From assembly GCA_963643465.1 (NCBI GenBank), contig CAVIJT010000025.1, positions 1 through 20,655 on the forward strand: a stretch of 20,655 nucleotides of DNA. Reading direction: 5' to 3'. The position numbers were made by a program, and so were the translations under genes. The stretch comes from CAG-411 sp963643465. Lineage in GTDB: Bacteria; Bacillota; Clostridia; Lachnospirales; Lachnospiraceae. Positions 14,292 to 20,655 of this stretch are shown here, piece after piece. The notes under the pieces were generated by a model. The model saw nothing but the letters and a program-made list of their open reading frames with translations, ran no database searches and was not told the DNA's origin. Position 1 is the first letter of the stretch. Each line of letters opens with the position of its first letter.

Positions 14292-14798
14292 TTACATTCC
14301 TTTTTTCTGTTCAATAAGAGAAATCATATCTGCATATTGCTCTAACTCTAGTGGCATATTAAGCCCAGTCATTACAAGTTTAAAATAATCATCCTTCAAA
14401 TTAATCAATCCAATAATATCATCAATAGTAATAATTCCTAAATCTACTAATCCAAGCACTTCATCTAGAACAAGCATATCGCATTCGCCTGCATTTAATA
14501 CCTTTCTGGCAAAATTAAATCCATTGATTATATTTTTTCTCTCTTCTTCCTGCTCTTCAGGCAATAAATCTCCATAATACTCTTCTGCCTTCTCAAAGCG
14601 GAACAATTTTATATCCGGCTCCAATTTTTTTAAATAGGAAAACTCTTGAGAATCTTTCCCTTTTAAAAATTGAATCACAATTGTACGAAGACCTTTGCTG
14701 GCTGCACGAATACTTTGTCCCATAGCCGCAGTAGTCTTTCCTTTTCCATTACCATAATAAATCTGTACAATCTTTTTTTCTGACGTTTCCGATTCCAT
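14292..14798 (-). CDS. cobO: Corrinoid adenosyltransferase (CobO/BtuR family)
   Basis: 168 residues; AGGAGG lies 8 bases before ATG 14798. The enzyme transfers the adenosyl group of ATP to the cobalt of corrinoids, making adenosylcobalamin-type cofactors in the cytoplasm, for synthesis or salvage. A CobA-type P-loop GNGKGKTTAA is at residues 16-25, followed by RTIVIQFLKGK; the Walker B-like part is CDMLVLDEV. The usual family end (TGR.AP...ADLVTE plus a KHPY..G tail) is here TGLNMPLELEQYADMISLIEQ and then stops, so the C-terminus is shorter than in the proteobacterial enzymes. It stands alone, without other cobalamin genes, with its own promoter and a structured 110-base leader. Confidence 0.93.
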   Translation of the reverse strand: MESETSEKKIVQIYYGNGKGKTTAAMGQSIRAASKGLRTIVIQFLKGKDSQEFSYLKKLEPDIKLFRFEKAEEYYGDLLPEEQEEERKNIINGFNFARKVLNAGECDMLVLDEVLGLVDLGIITIDDIIGLINLKDDYFKLVMTGLNMPLELEQYADMISLIEQKKGM

Positions 14799-14817
14799 CC
14801 TATTTCCTCCTACAAGT

Positions 14818-14905
14818 CAAGTGGATATCCGCAATCTAAACCGACTACGTTGTCCGCTTCGGTACTTGCTCATAACCAAACAGCTGTTTTACAGATTGTC
14901 GGTTA
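14818..14905 (-). ncRNA. Structured leader upstream of cobO (possible cis-regulatory RNA)
   Basis: In the predicted transcript, aaccgac (14904-14898) can pair with gtcggtt (14845-14839). The overlapping caatct (14898-14893) can pair with agattg (14837-14832). The order of the four segments makes these helices a pseudoknot, or mutually exclusive. Two short palindromes also lie here: aaacagctgttt (14878-14889) and ggatatcc (14823-14830). I see none of the conserved strings of the cobalamin riboswitch, and the region is too short for the classical one. Confidence 0.35.
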
Positions 14906-14917
14906 AAAGACTGTAAG

Positions 14918-14946
14918 ATTATAGCACACTTTATTGGAAAAAGCAA
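14918..14946 (-). promoter_or_regulatory. Promoter of cobO
   Basis: On the minus strand TTGCTT (14946-14941), a 17-base spacer and a perfect TATAAT (14923-14918) begin 4 bases after the stop of the SSB-like gene. Most cobO transcription is therefore likely to start here rather than by read-through. Confidence 0.75.
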
Positions 14947-14949
14947 AAA

Positions 14950-15621
14950 TTAGTCTGTAACCATTTCTTCTTCCTGCTCCCGTTCCTGTTCTGTCTCTTC
15001 CAGACACTCCAATTTGCTGACAGAAACTTCATATGCCACTCGTTTTTCCACCTCATTTTCAGATATTTTCTTTTGATATTCTCTGCTCTGAATTCTTCCC
15101 CAAAGCTGAATATGCTCTCCCACCTGAAACTTTTCTGCAAATCGGGCATTTCTTCCCCAGCAAATACAAGGAATATAATCTGATTTTCCATATGGTCGGT
15201 TTACAGCCACAAGTAAATCTGCGATTTCTCTTCCTAGAGGTGTTTTTCGATATACCGGCTTTTTACAAATAAAACCTGCAAGATAAATATGATTTGGCTT
15301 CACTGCTGAATCCTCTTCTTCACAAATATTTACCTCTCTTGCAAATACGGACAATACCAGACGATTTCTATTTGCCTCATGACGATTATAAGAACGGAAT
15401 TGTCCTAATACTTCTATATATTTTCCGCGATAATCGGCTTTTACATCCATTAAACGTTCGGAAATCATAAGCGGAATCACGTCAAACGATTCACTCAATC
15501 TACCTACCTGTATGTACAGGCAATAGAATCCTTCTCCAAATACTTCATGGCTAAAGGTAAATTCACTCACCACCTCTCCTGCCACGCTCACCTGATTGTT
15601 GTCAAATATTTTATCTGTCAT
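14950..15621 (-). CDS. Single-stranded DNA-binding-like protein with two OB folds
   Basis: 223 residues; AGGAG lies 11 bases before ATG 15621. Residues about 110-207 look like a bacterial SSB domain (HIYLAGFICKKPVYRKTPLG, YIPCICWGRNARFAEKF.VGEHIQLWGRIQSREY). Residues about 10-100 have the same strand pattern in diverged form (VSVAGEVVSEFTFSHEVFGE, RGKYIEVLGQFRSYNR..NRLVLSVFARE), so the gene probably holds two fused OB folds. The C-terminus is acidic (EETEQEREQEEEMVTD) but lacks the DDDIPF-type tip with which housekeeping SSB proteins recruit partners, so a secondary role in DNA or RNA metabolism is more likely than replication SSB. Similar proteins are common next to Clostridia housekeeping genes. 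It is divergent from typA. Confidence 0.75.
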   Translation of the reverse strand: MTDKIFDNNQVSVAGEVVSEFTFSHEVFGEGFYCLYIQVGRLSESFDVIPLMISERLMDVKADYRGKYIEVLGQFRSYNRHEANRNRLVLSVFAREVNICEEEDSAVKPNHIYLAGFICKKPVYRKTPLGREIADLLVAVNRPYGKSDYIPCICWGRNARFAEKFQVGEHIQLWGRIQSREYQKKISENEVEKRVAYEVSVSKLECLEETEQEREQEEEMVTD

Positions 15622-15759
15622 AACTTTTACGACTCCTCTCTTTTCTCGGTTTTCTTAAGAAACCTGTGTTTTATTTATTTTGTCATTAGTTAATATATGC
15701 AGAGATAAAAACATTTAGAACTAATTTTTTGTAATGTTCACGAAAAAAATGTTTTTACC

Positions 15760-15787
15760 TTGTATAATCCACTGAATGTGATAAAAT
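15760..15787 (+). promoter_or_regulatory. Candidate promoter of typA
   Basis: TTGTAT (15760-15765), a 16-base spacer and TAAAAT (15782-15787) with an upstream TG (15779-15780, extended -10 type) form the best pair. The predicted leader is about 45 bases. Other TATAAT strings (15763, 15811) have no partner -35 at proper spacing. Confidence 0.5.
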
Positions 15788-15838
15788 AGAAAGAGCGTAG
15801 AAACACTAATTATAATATAGGAAGAAAGAGGTTAAATC

Positions 15839-17665
15839 ATGAAAAGAGACGATATCAGAAATATTGCGATTATTGCTCACGTTGACCACGGTAAAACTAC
15901 TTTGGTAGATGAATTATTGAAACAAAGTGGTGTATTTCGTGCTAATCAGGCAGTACAGGAACGTGTCATGGATTCAAATGATTTGGAGCGAGAGCGTGGT
16001 ATTACCATTTTGTCCAAAAACACTGCCGTAGAATATAACGGTGTTAAAATTAATATTATTGATACTCCGGGACATGCGGACTTCGGTGGTGAAGTAGAGC
16101 GTGTACTGAAGATGGTAAATGGTGTTGTACTTGTAGTAGACGCATTCGAAGGTCCTATGCCTCAGACCAAATTTGTATTAAAGAAGGCTTTGGAATTGGA
16201 ACTTCCTGTTATCGTTTGTTTAAATAAAATTGATCGTCCAGAAGCTCGTCCTGTGGAAGTTATTGACGAAGTATTGGAATTATTTATTGATCTGGATGCC
16301 AACGAAGACCAATTGGAATGCCCATTTATCTATGCTTCTGCTAAATCAGGTTATGCTATGTTAAATGAGGATGATGAGCCAGTTGACATGAAACCATTAT
16401 TCGAGACAATTCTTGATTATATTCCAGCACCAGAGGGTGACCCAGATGCCAATCTTCAAACTTTGATTAGTACCATTGATTACAACGAATATGTTGGTCG
16501 TATTGGTGTTGGTAAAGTAGACAATGGAACTATCAAAGTGAATCAGGATGCGGTTATTGTAAATGCCCATGAACCAGATAAGAATAAAAAAGTAAAAATC
16601 ACTAAATTATACGAATTTGAAGGATTAGAGAAAGTAGAAGTCACAGAGGCAAAACCAGGTGCTATCGTTGCTATTGCAGGTATTGCAGACCTTAGTATTG
16701 GTGATACCATCTGTTCGGCTGACAATCCTGTTGCCATTCCTTTCCAGAAAATTTCAGAGCCAACTATCGCTATGCACTTTATGGTAAACGACAGTCCGCT
16801 TGCTGGTCAGGAAGGTAAGTTTGTTACTTCCAGACATTTGCGTGACCGTTTGATGCGTGAGTTAAATACAGATGTAAGTCTTCGAGTAGAAGATACCGAC
16901 ACCACAGAATCATTCAAGGTTTCTGGAAGAGGTGAATTGCATTTATCTGTATTGATTGAAAATATGCGTCGTGAAGGTTACGAATTTGCGGTAAGTAAAG
17001 CAGAAGTTTTATATAAGGAAGACGAAAACGGCAAATTGTTAGAGCCTATTGAAAGAGCTATTATTGATGTACCAGAAGAATTTTCCGGTGCTGTTATCGA
17101 AAAGCTTAGCCAGCGTAAAGGAGAACTTCAAAATATGGGAGTTTCCAGCGGCGGATATCAGCGTTTAGAGTTCTTAATTCCATCCAGAGGTTTGATTGGA
17201 TATCGTGGTGATTTCATGACTGATACAAAGGGAAATGGAATTTTGAATACTTTATTTGAAGATTATGGTCCATACAAGGGTGATATTTCTTATCGTGACC
17301 GTGGTTCTCTTATTGCATTTGAGGCTGGTGAGTCTATTACTTACGGACTGTTCAATGCACAGGAACGTGGTACTTTATTTATCGGACCTGGTGAAAAGGT
17401 ATATGCGGGAATGGTTATCGGTCAGAATGGTAAAACAGACGATATTGAATTAAATGTATGTAAGACCAAGCATCTTACTAACACTCGTTCTTCCAGTGCT
17501 GACGAGGCACTTCGTCTGGTTCCTCCTAAGATTATGAGTTTGGAGGAGGCTTTGGACTTTATCGATACGGATGAGTTATTGGAAATCACTCCAGAGCATC
17601 TTCGTATTCGTAAGAAGATTTTAGATTCTACTATGCGTATGCGTGCAAAGAGAAATGGAAAATAA
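15839..17665 (+). CDS. typA: Ribosome-associated translational GTPase TypA/BipA
   Basis: 608 residues, the usual family length; AAAGAGG lies 7 bases before the ATG. It belongs to the EF-G-like translational GTPases and acts on ribosomes and 50S assembly under stress such as cold. Visible parts: P-loop AHVDHGKTT (13-21); RGITI switch I; DTPGH (75-79); NKID (129-132); a beta-barrel domain 2 (about 205-300); EF-G-like domain III with RGELHLSVLIENMRREG; domain V with SRGLIGYRGDFMTDTKG; and the TypA-specific C-terminal domain with NVCKTKHLTNTRSS and RMRAKRNGK at the end. All G-motifs are intact. It is a single-gene transcript ending in a strong terminator. Confidence 0.98.
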   Translation: MKRDDIRNIAIIAHVDHGKTTLVDELLKQSGVFRANQAVQERVMDSNDLERERGITILSKNTAVEYNGVKINIIDTPGHADFGGEVERVLKMVNGVVLVVDAFEGPMPQTKFVLKKALELELPVIVCLNKIDRPEARPVEVIDEVLELFIDLDANEDQLECPFIYASAKSGYAMLNEDDEPVDMKPLFETILDYIPAPEGDPDANLQTLISTIDYNEYVGRIGVGKVDNGTIKVNQDAVIVNAHEPDKNKKVKITKLYEFEGLEKVEVTEAKPGAIVAIAGIADLSIGDTICSADNPVAIPFQKISEPTIAMHFMVNDSPLAGQEGKFVTSRHLRDRLMRELNTDVSLRVEDTDTTESFKVSGRGELHLSVLIENMRREGYEFAVSKAEVLYKEDENGKLLEPIERAIIDVPEEFSGAVIEKLSQRKGELQNMGVSSGGYQRLEFLIPSRGLIGYRGDFMTDTKGNGILNTLFEDYGPYKGDISYRDRGSLIAFEAGESITYGLFNAQERGTLFIGPGEKVYAGMVIGQNGKTDDIELNVCKTKHLTNTRSSSADEALRLVPPKIMSLEEALDFIDTDELLEITPEHLRIRKKILDSTMRMRAKRNGK

Positions 17666-17713
17666 AATGTTGTAAATATTTCATCGTTACAAAAATAAAA
17701 AAATTACATCAAG

Positions 17714-17751
17714 GCGAAAAGCTACCCGTGCTGGTAGCTTTTCGCTTTTTT
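17714..17751 (+). terminator. Intrinsic terminator of typA
   Basis: A perfect 13-bp stem (17714-17726 with 17733-17745, 6-base loop) is followed by six Ts. The gcgaaaa/ttttcgc base can also stop transcription from the other side. Confidence 0.96.
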
Positions 17752-17811
17752 ATAACAGTATTATATTTAAAAAGAAAATTAAATTATGAAATAGTTTATA
17801 ATTTCAAACCA

Positions 17812-17840
17812 TTGTAAATAGATATTTTTTCTTTTATAAT
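17812..17840 (+). promoter_or_regulatory. Promoter of the 80-residue membrane protein gene
   Basis: TTGTAA (17812-17817), a 17-base spacer and a perfect TATAAT (17835-17840) stand about 35 bases before the start codon. Confidence 0.75.
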
Positions 17841-17874
17841 TTAAGAAAAGTTACAAGAAGGGGGAACATGATTT

Positions 17875-18117
17875 ATGAATATTAGCTACTTCATAATAGG
17901 TATTATTATACTACTAGGTATATTGCTATTTACTTTCACACATTTGAACCTAAAACATGCCGTTTCCGCAACAATTGCCATAATCGGGGTTTTATGTATA
18001 CTTTTGGGGATTTATCTATTTTCCGCAACAGCTTGGCGAAACATTTCCATTGGTTCTTTCTGTCTGGGAATTGTTTTGATTGTAATATCCATTGCATTAT
18101 ATATCAAAAAAAAATAA
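17875..18117 (+). CDS. Small three-helix membrane protein of unknown function
   Basis: 80 residues; AAGGGGG (17858-17864) lies 10 bases before the ATG. Three hydrophobic segments are visible (about residues 4-22, 29-49 and 56-76), and the end is KKK, placing the C-terminus in the cytoplasm by the positive-inside rule. I do not recognise a family. The gene has its own near-consensus promoter and a terminator behind it, so it is very likely expressed as a single gene. It lies between typA and the right-hand starch-binding protein gene, with no sign of a functional link to either. Confidence 0.75.
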   Translation: MNISYFIIGIIILLGILLFTFTHLNLKHAVSATIAIIGVLCILLGIYLFSATAWRNISIGSFCLGIVLIVISIALYIKKK

Positions 18118-18157
18118 TGGAACTACGCATAGCTACATAGAATAACTCCTAATCATA

Positions 18158-18196
18158 AGAAAAAGTCTGAAGCATTTTAAGCCTCAGACTTTTTCT
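18158..18196. terminator. Bidirectional terminator between the small membrane protein and the starch-binding gene
   Basis: A 13-bp stem (18158-18170 with 18184-18196) has an A-run in one arm and a T-run in the other, so it works for both convergent genes. Confidence 0.9.
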
Positions 18197-18241
18197 ATAT
18201 ATTCTTAAATTATTCTAGCATACTAAGCAAAATACAGTAAA

Positions 18242-20655
18242 CTAATTCAATTTTACTACATTGCCGCTAGAAACTCCATAACTTCCCGTTCCCACTGTAT
18301 AGTTTGAACCATTCTTACTATCCCAGCTTCCGTTTCCATTATTAAAGCAAAGTGTTGCACTTGTAGTATCTCCTAAATCAATAGTGTACATCCATGTATA
18401 GCCACTGCGATCACTGGCTTCCATTTTTACACCTGGAACATTTGTCCATGTTCCGTTTACCTTATAATGCACATATGCCTTAGACCAACTACTATTCTTA
18501 TAATATACTTTGACAGTGTTGCTTGCTGCTTTTACATTAAGAATAATTGGCTGAGAAGTTTCCACATGATCCTGATACTCACTTACAGAATAGGTTACTT
18601 TCACCTTTCCTGTCTTCGATGGTTTCCATGAATACTTATATGTATATCCTGATTCCTTTTCAAATATAGAGGAAGTATCATAAGAATATAAGATATCCTT
18701 TGTTCCATCCTCATATGTAAATGTCAAGTAACGAGCATTATGATAATTACCACTCTCATACTGCGCTGTCATCGTAAAGTTTACAGTATCTCCTACCGCT
18801 ACCGTATCTTTGTCTGCCAAAATAGATGGTAAATCTATTTTACGATCAGTAAGTGCGGAAGATTTTCCCCAAGTTCCAGTTGCTTTATTCGCTGCACTTG
18901 ATGGTGTGAAACACTTATCATCCACAGATGTAGTATATGCTGGCATAACTAAGTCTGCTGTCTGCTTATCCCATCCGTCTTCTGTATTCTTAAATAAAAT
19001 GTACTTATAAGAACCTGTAATATTAAAGAGCACGTGATCTCCACTTATCATAGAAGCAGAAAATACTTTGTAATCTTCTGTGTTGTTCCATACATAAGCA
19101 TAAACATTCTCCCATTTATGGATAGAATTATTAAAATCAACCGTTACATAAGATTGATCAATCGGCACCGGAGTCGGTGATGCTGGTTGTGTGGAACATG
19201 GAAGTGTTATTGTTGGAGTTGGGGTCACAACTCCGTATACTTCCCACTTTCCAGATGTTTTATTAGAAGAACTGTTTGGTACAAAAATGTATCCATCTGC
19301 ACTCTGAATCAATACATCATCTGTCTGCTTATCCCAGTTACTTGTTCCTGATGTGTTCTTAAATAGTACCTTTGTATACTTCTTTGGTACGTTAAACTGG
19401 TATACATTTGTCGCTACCTTTGTTCCTTCATATGTCTTTGCACTTACTCCATCTGCCCATACATACGCATATACCTTTGACCAGCTTGTTTTGCTGTTAT
19501 TATAATAGAACATAGAATCATCTATCGGTGCTGTTGTTACCGGCGCTGTTGTTACTGGTGCTGTTGTTACTGGTGCCGCAGTTACATTCGTCGTCCAATA
19601 TCCGCCTGTTTTGTTTGATCCACTATTTGTAATAAATGTATAACCGTATGTAGTTGGCAATGTAGTATCCGCTGTCTGCTGATCCCAACTACTTGTGCTA
19701 TCTACATTCTTGAACAAAATATTTTTGTAAGTATCTGCAACTTTGAATGAGTATACATTATTTACATATGCAACGCTCTTTACAATAACTGGCGTTACAC
19801 TGCTGTTGCCCTCTACCCATGCATATACATATACATTTGACCAGTTTGTTTTGCTATTGTCATAATTAAAGGAAATATAGTTTACTGGTGTTACAGTTGG
19901 GGTCGGGGTTATTACCGTTGTTGGCGTTGGGGTTGCGCTTCCATAATTTTGCCATGTACCACTTGTCTTATTGCTTGAACTTGATGGTGTAAATACTTTT
20001 CCTTCCTGTGGTGCCCCTGCATCTGCTGTTTGCTTATCCCATGTTGATGTACTATTCACATTCTTAAATAACACCTTTTTATATTTATAAGGAACTACAA
20101 ACTTATAAACATTTGATGTTACCTTCGTTCCAGTAAACATCGCAGCTGGTACTCCATCTGCCCATGCATAAACATATACATTTGACCAGTTTGTTTTACT
20201 GTTATTATAATAGAATGTCGTTCCTCCTATTGGCTCTGGTGAGCTTGGAACTGGATCCGGTGTAGCTGTTGAAGCATCCAATTTTGTTATTGTTCCATCT
20301 TTAATACCATATGTTCCCGCTTCAGTGAGCACATAATTCTTCTTACTGTTGTTATCCCAATTTCCATTATTATCGTTAAAACATGCTGTAATTTTCTCTG
20401 AAGTTCCTAATGGAATGGTTACCTTATGCGTATATCCGTTCATTTCAGAAGTTGCTGTCATTTGCACACCAGGCACAGTGGTCCATGAACTTCCCTCTAC
20501 CATATAATGAATATATGGTGTACTATATCCACTATAATAAATAGTTGTACTCTTTTCTTGTTCCGCTTTACTAACTACATAATTCTCCACACTATATAAG
20601 GTAGTAAATCCAGCATCATCTGTTACTGTAACATATACTCTATATGTTCCGTCCA
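18242..20655 (-). CDS. Surface starch-binding protein, CBM25-CBM26x4-Ig-CBM25 (N-terminus off the right edge)
   Basis: The frame stays open to the right edge. An in-frame GTG near 20590 is internal, because the sequence before it encodes the DGTYRVYVTVTDDAG end of an Ig-like module identical to that of the left-hand gene. The visible 804 codons hold a CBM25-type module (about 20550-20285; IHY..SWTTVPGVQM, NNGNWDNN), four CBM26-type modules (about 20225-19935, 19880-19590, 19515-19225 and 19150-18860), an Ig-like module (about 18850-18525; SYSVSEY) and a terminal CBM25 (about 18520-18242; YVHYKVNGTWTNVPGVKM, NNGNGSWDS). Pro/Thr linkers join them, one with three TTAPV repeats. CBM25 and CBM26 bind starch and related alpha-glucans. 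The catalytic part, if any, is outside. The left-hand paralogue suggests that it could be a papain-like protease, but this cannot be seen. The protein ends VVKLN with no wall-sorting signal. Confidence 0.9.
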   Translation of the reverse strand, partial: DGTYRVYVTVTDDAGFTTLYSVENYVVSKAEQEKSTTIYYSGYSTPYIHYMVEGSSWTTVPGVQMTATSEMNGYTHKVTIPLGTSEKITACFNDNNGNWDNNSKKNYVLTEAGTYGIKDGTITKLDASTATPDPVPSSPEPIGGTTFYYNNSKTNWSNVYVYAWADGVPAAMFTGTKVTSNVYKFVVPYKYKKVLFKNVNSTSTWDKQTADAGAPQEGKVFTPSSSSNKTSGTWQNYGSATPTPTTVITPTPTVTPVNYISFNYDNSKTNWSNVYVYAWVEGNSSVTPVIVKSVAYVNNVYSFKVADTYKNILFKNVDSTSSWDQQTADTTLPTTYGYTFITNSGSNKTGGYWTTNVTAAPVTTAPVTTAPVTTAPIDDSMFYYNNSKTSWSKVYAYVWADGVSAKTYEGTKVATNVYQFNVPKKYTKVLFKNTSGTSNWDKQTDDVLIQSADGYIFVPNSSSNKTSGKWEVYGVVTPTPTITLPCSTQPASPTPVPIDQSYVTVDFNNSIHKWENVYAYVWNNTEDYKVFSASMISGDHVLFNITGSYKYILFKNTEDGWDKQTADLVMPAYTTSVDDKCFTPSSAANKATGTWGKSSALTDRKIDLPSILADKDTVAVGDTVNFTMTAQYESGNYHNARYLTFTYEDGTKDILYSYDTSSIFEKESGYTYKYSWKPSKTGKVKVTYSVSEYQDHVETSQPIILNVKAASNTVKVYYKNSSWSKAYVHYKVNGTWTNVPGVKMEASDRSGYTWMYTIDLGDTTSATLCFNNGNGSWDSKNGSNYTVGTGSYGVSSGNVVKLN
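19527..19574 (-). repeat. Three 15-bp repeats in a linker
   Basis: ggtgctgttgttac is repeated three times with a 15-base period, coding TTAPV-type steps of a flexible linker between the second and third CBM26 modules. Such repeats can change copy number in frame by slippage. Confidence 0.8.
20601..20655 (-). repeat. 55-bp block identical to the left-hand paralogue
   Basis: The last 55 bases match 1069-1123 exactly, in the same orientation, and the match is cut by the window edge. It is part of an Ig-like module shared by the two large surface-protein genes. Confidence 0.95.

Noticed and set aside
14799..14917. Classical cobalamin riboswitch before cobO
   Set aside because: The leader is only about 110 bases and shows no B12-box or other conserved core strings.
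20588..20590. GTG as the start of the right-hand starch-binding gene
   Set aside because: No ribosome site precedes it, and the upstream sequence keeps coding in frame for the end of an Ig-like module also present in the left paralogue. The gene is cut by the window edge.

Overview
The window reads as chromosome of a low-GC Gram-positive gut anaerobe, most likely a member of the Lachnospiraceae (Roseburia/Agathobacter/Eubacterium type). This rests on strong AGGAGG ribosome sites, AT-rich intergenic DNA, very large secreted proteins with BspA-type leucine-rich repeats and InlB-type B-repeats, family 25 and 26 starch-binding modules, and the mix of housekeeping genes. The placement is an inference, because there is no rRNA or other marker in the window.

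Layout, left to right. Positions 1-4424 (minus) carry a secreted protein whose C-terminus lies off the left edge: a papain-like (C1A) protease domain, three long 191-residue Ig-like repeats and at least three CBM26 modules. Positions 4884-9635 (minus) encode a 1583-residue secreted leucine-rich-repeat protein with a second, different cysteine-protease-like domain in its middle. Then comes a two-gene minus-strand operon: a sigma-70-like protein without region 4 (10522-11301) followed by a TraX-family membrane protein (9788-10519). Divergent from it is a 470-residue secreted protein of unknown function (11558-12970). A central block of ordinary metabolism and information genes follows: carbamate kinase arcC (+), corrinoid adenosyltransferase cobO (-), a double OB-fold SSB-like protein (-), the ribosome-associated GTPase typA/bipA (+) and an 80-residue membrane protein (+). 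At the right edge, 18242-20655 (minus) is the C-terminal part of another large surface protein, built as CBM25 - four CBM26 - Ig-like - CBM25. Its N-terminus lies off the right edge.

The most interesting theme is the surface system. Two genes about 19.5 kb apart, in the same orientation, share nearly identical Ig-like and CBM26 modules. One of them joins starch-binding modules to a papain-like protease instead of an amylase. The leucine-rich-repeat protein next to it has its own Cys/His/Asp triad, and both protease genes carry a nearly identical 17-base promoter motif. Together they suggest a cell-surface apparatus that binds starch and cuts protein, perhaps grain-storage protein around starch granules or the cell's own starch-degrading proteins. 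The binding specificity is inferred from module families only.

Terminators are clear after the LRR gene, the 470-residue protein (two), arcC/cobO (shared), typA, and the small membrane protein/CBM gene (shared). Good -35/-10 pairs are visible for six to eight transcripts. No tRNA, rRNA, CRISPR array, insertion sequence or phage gene was seen.
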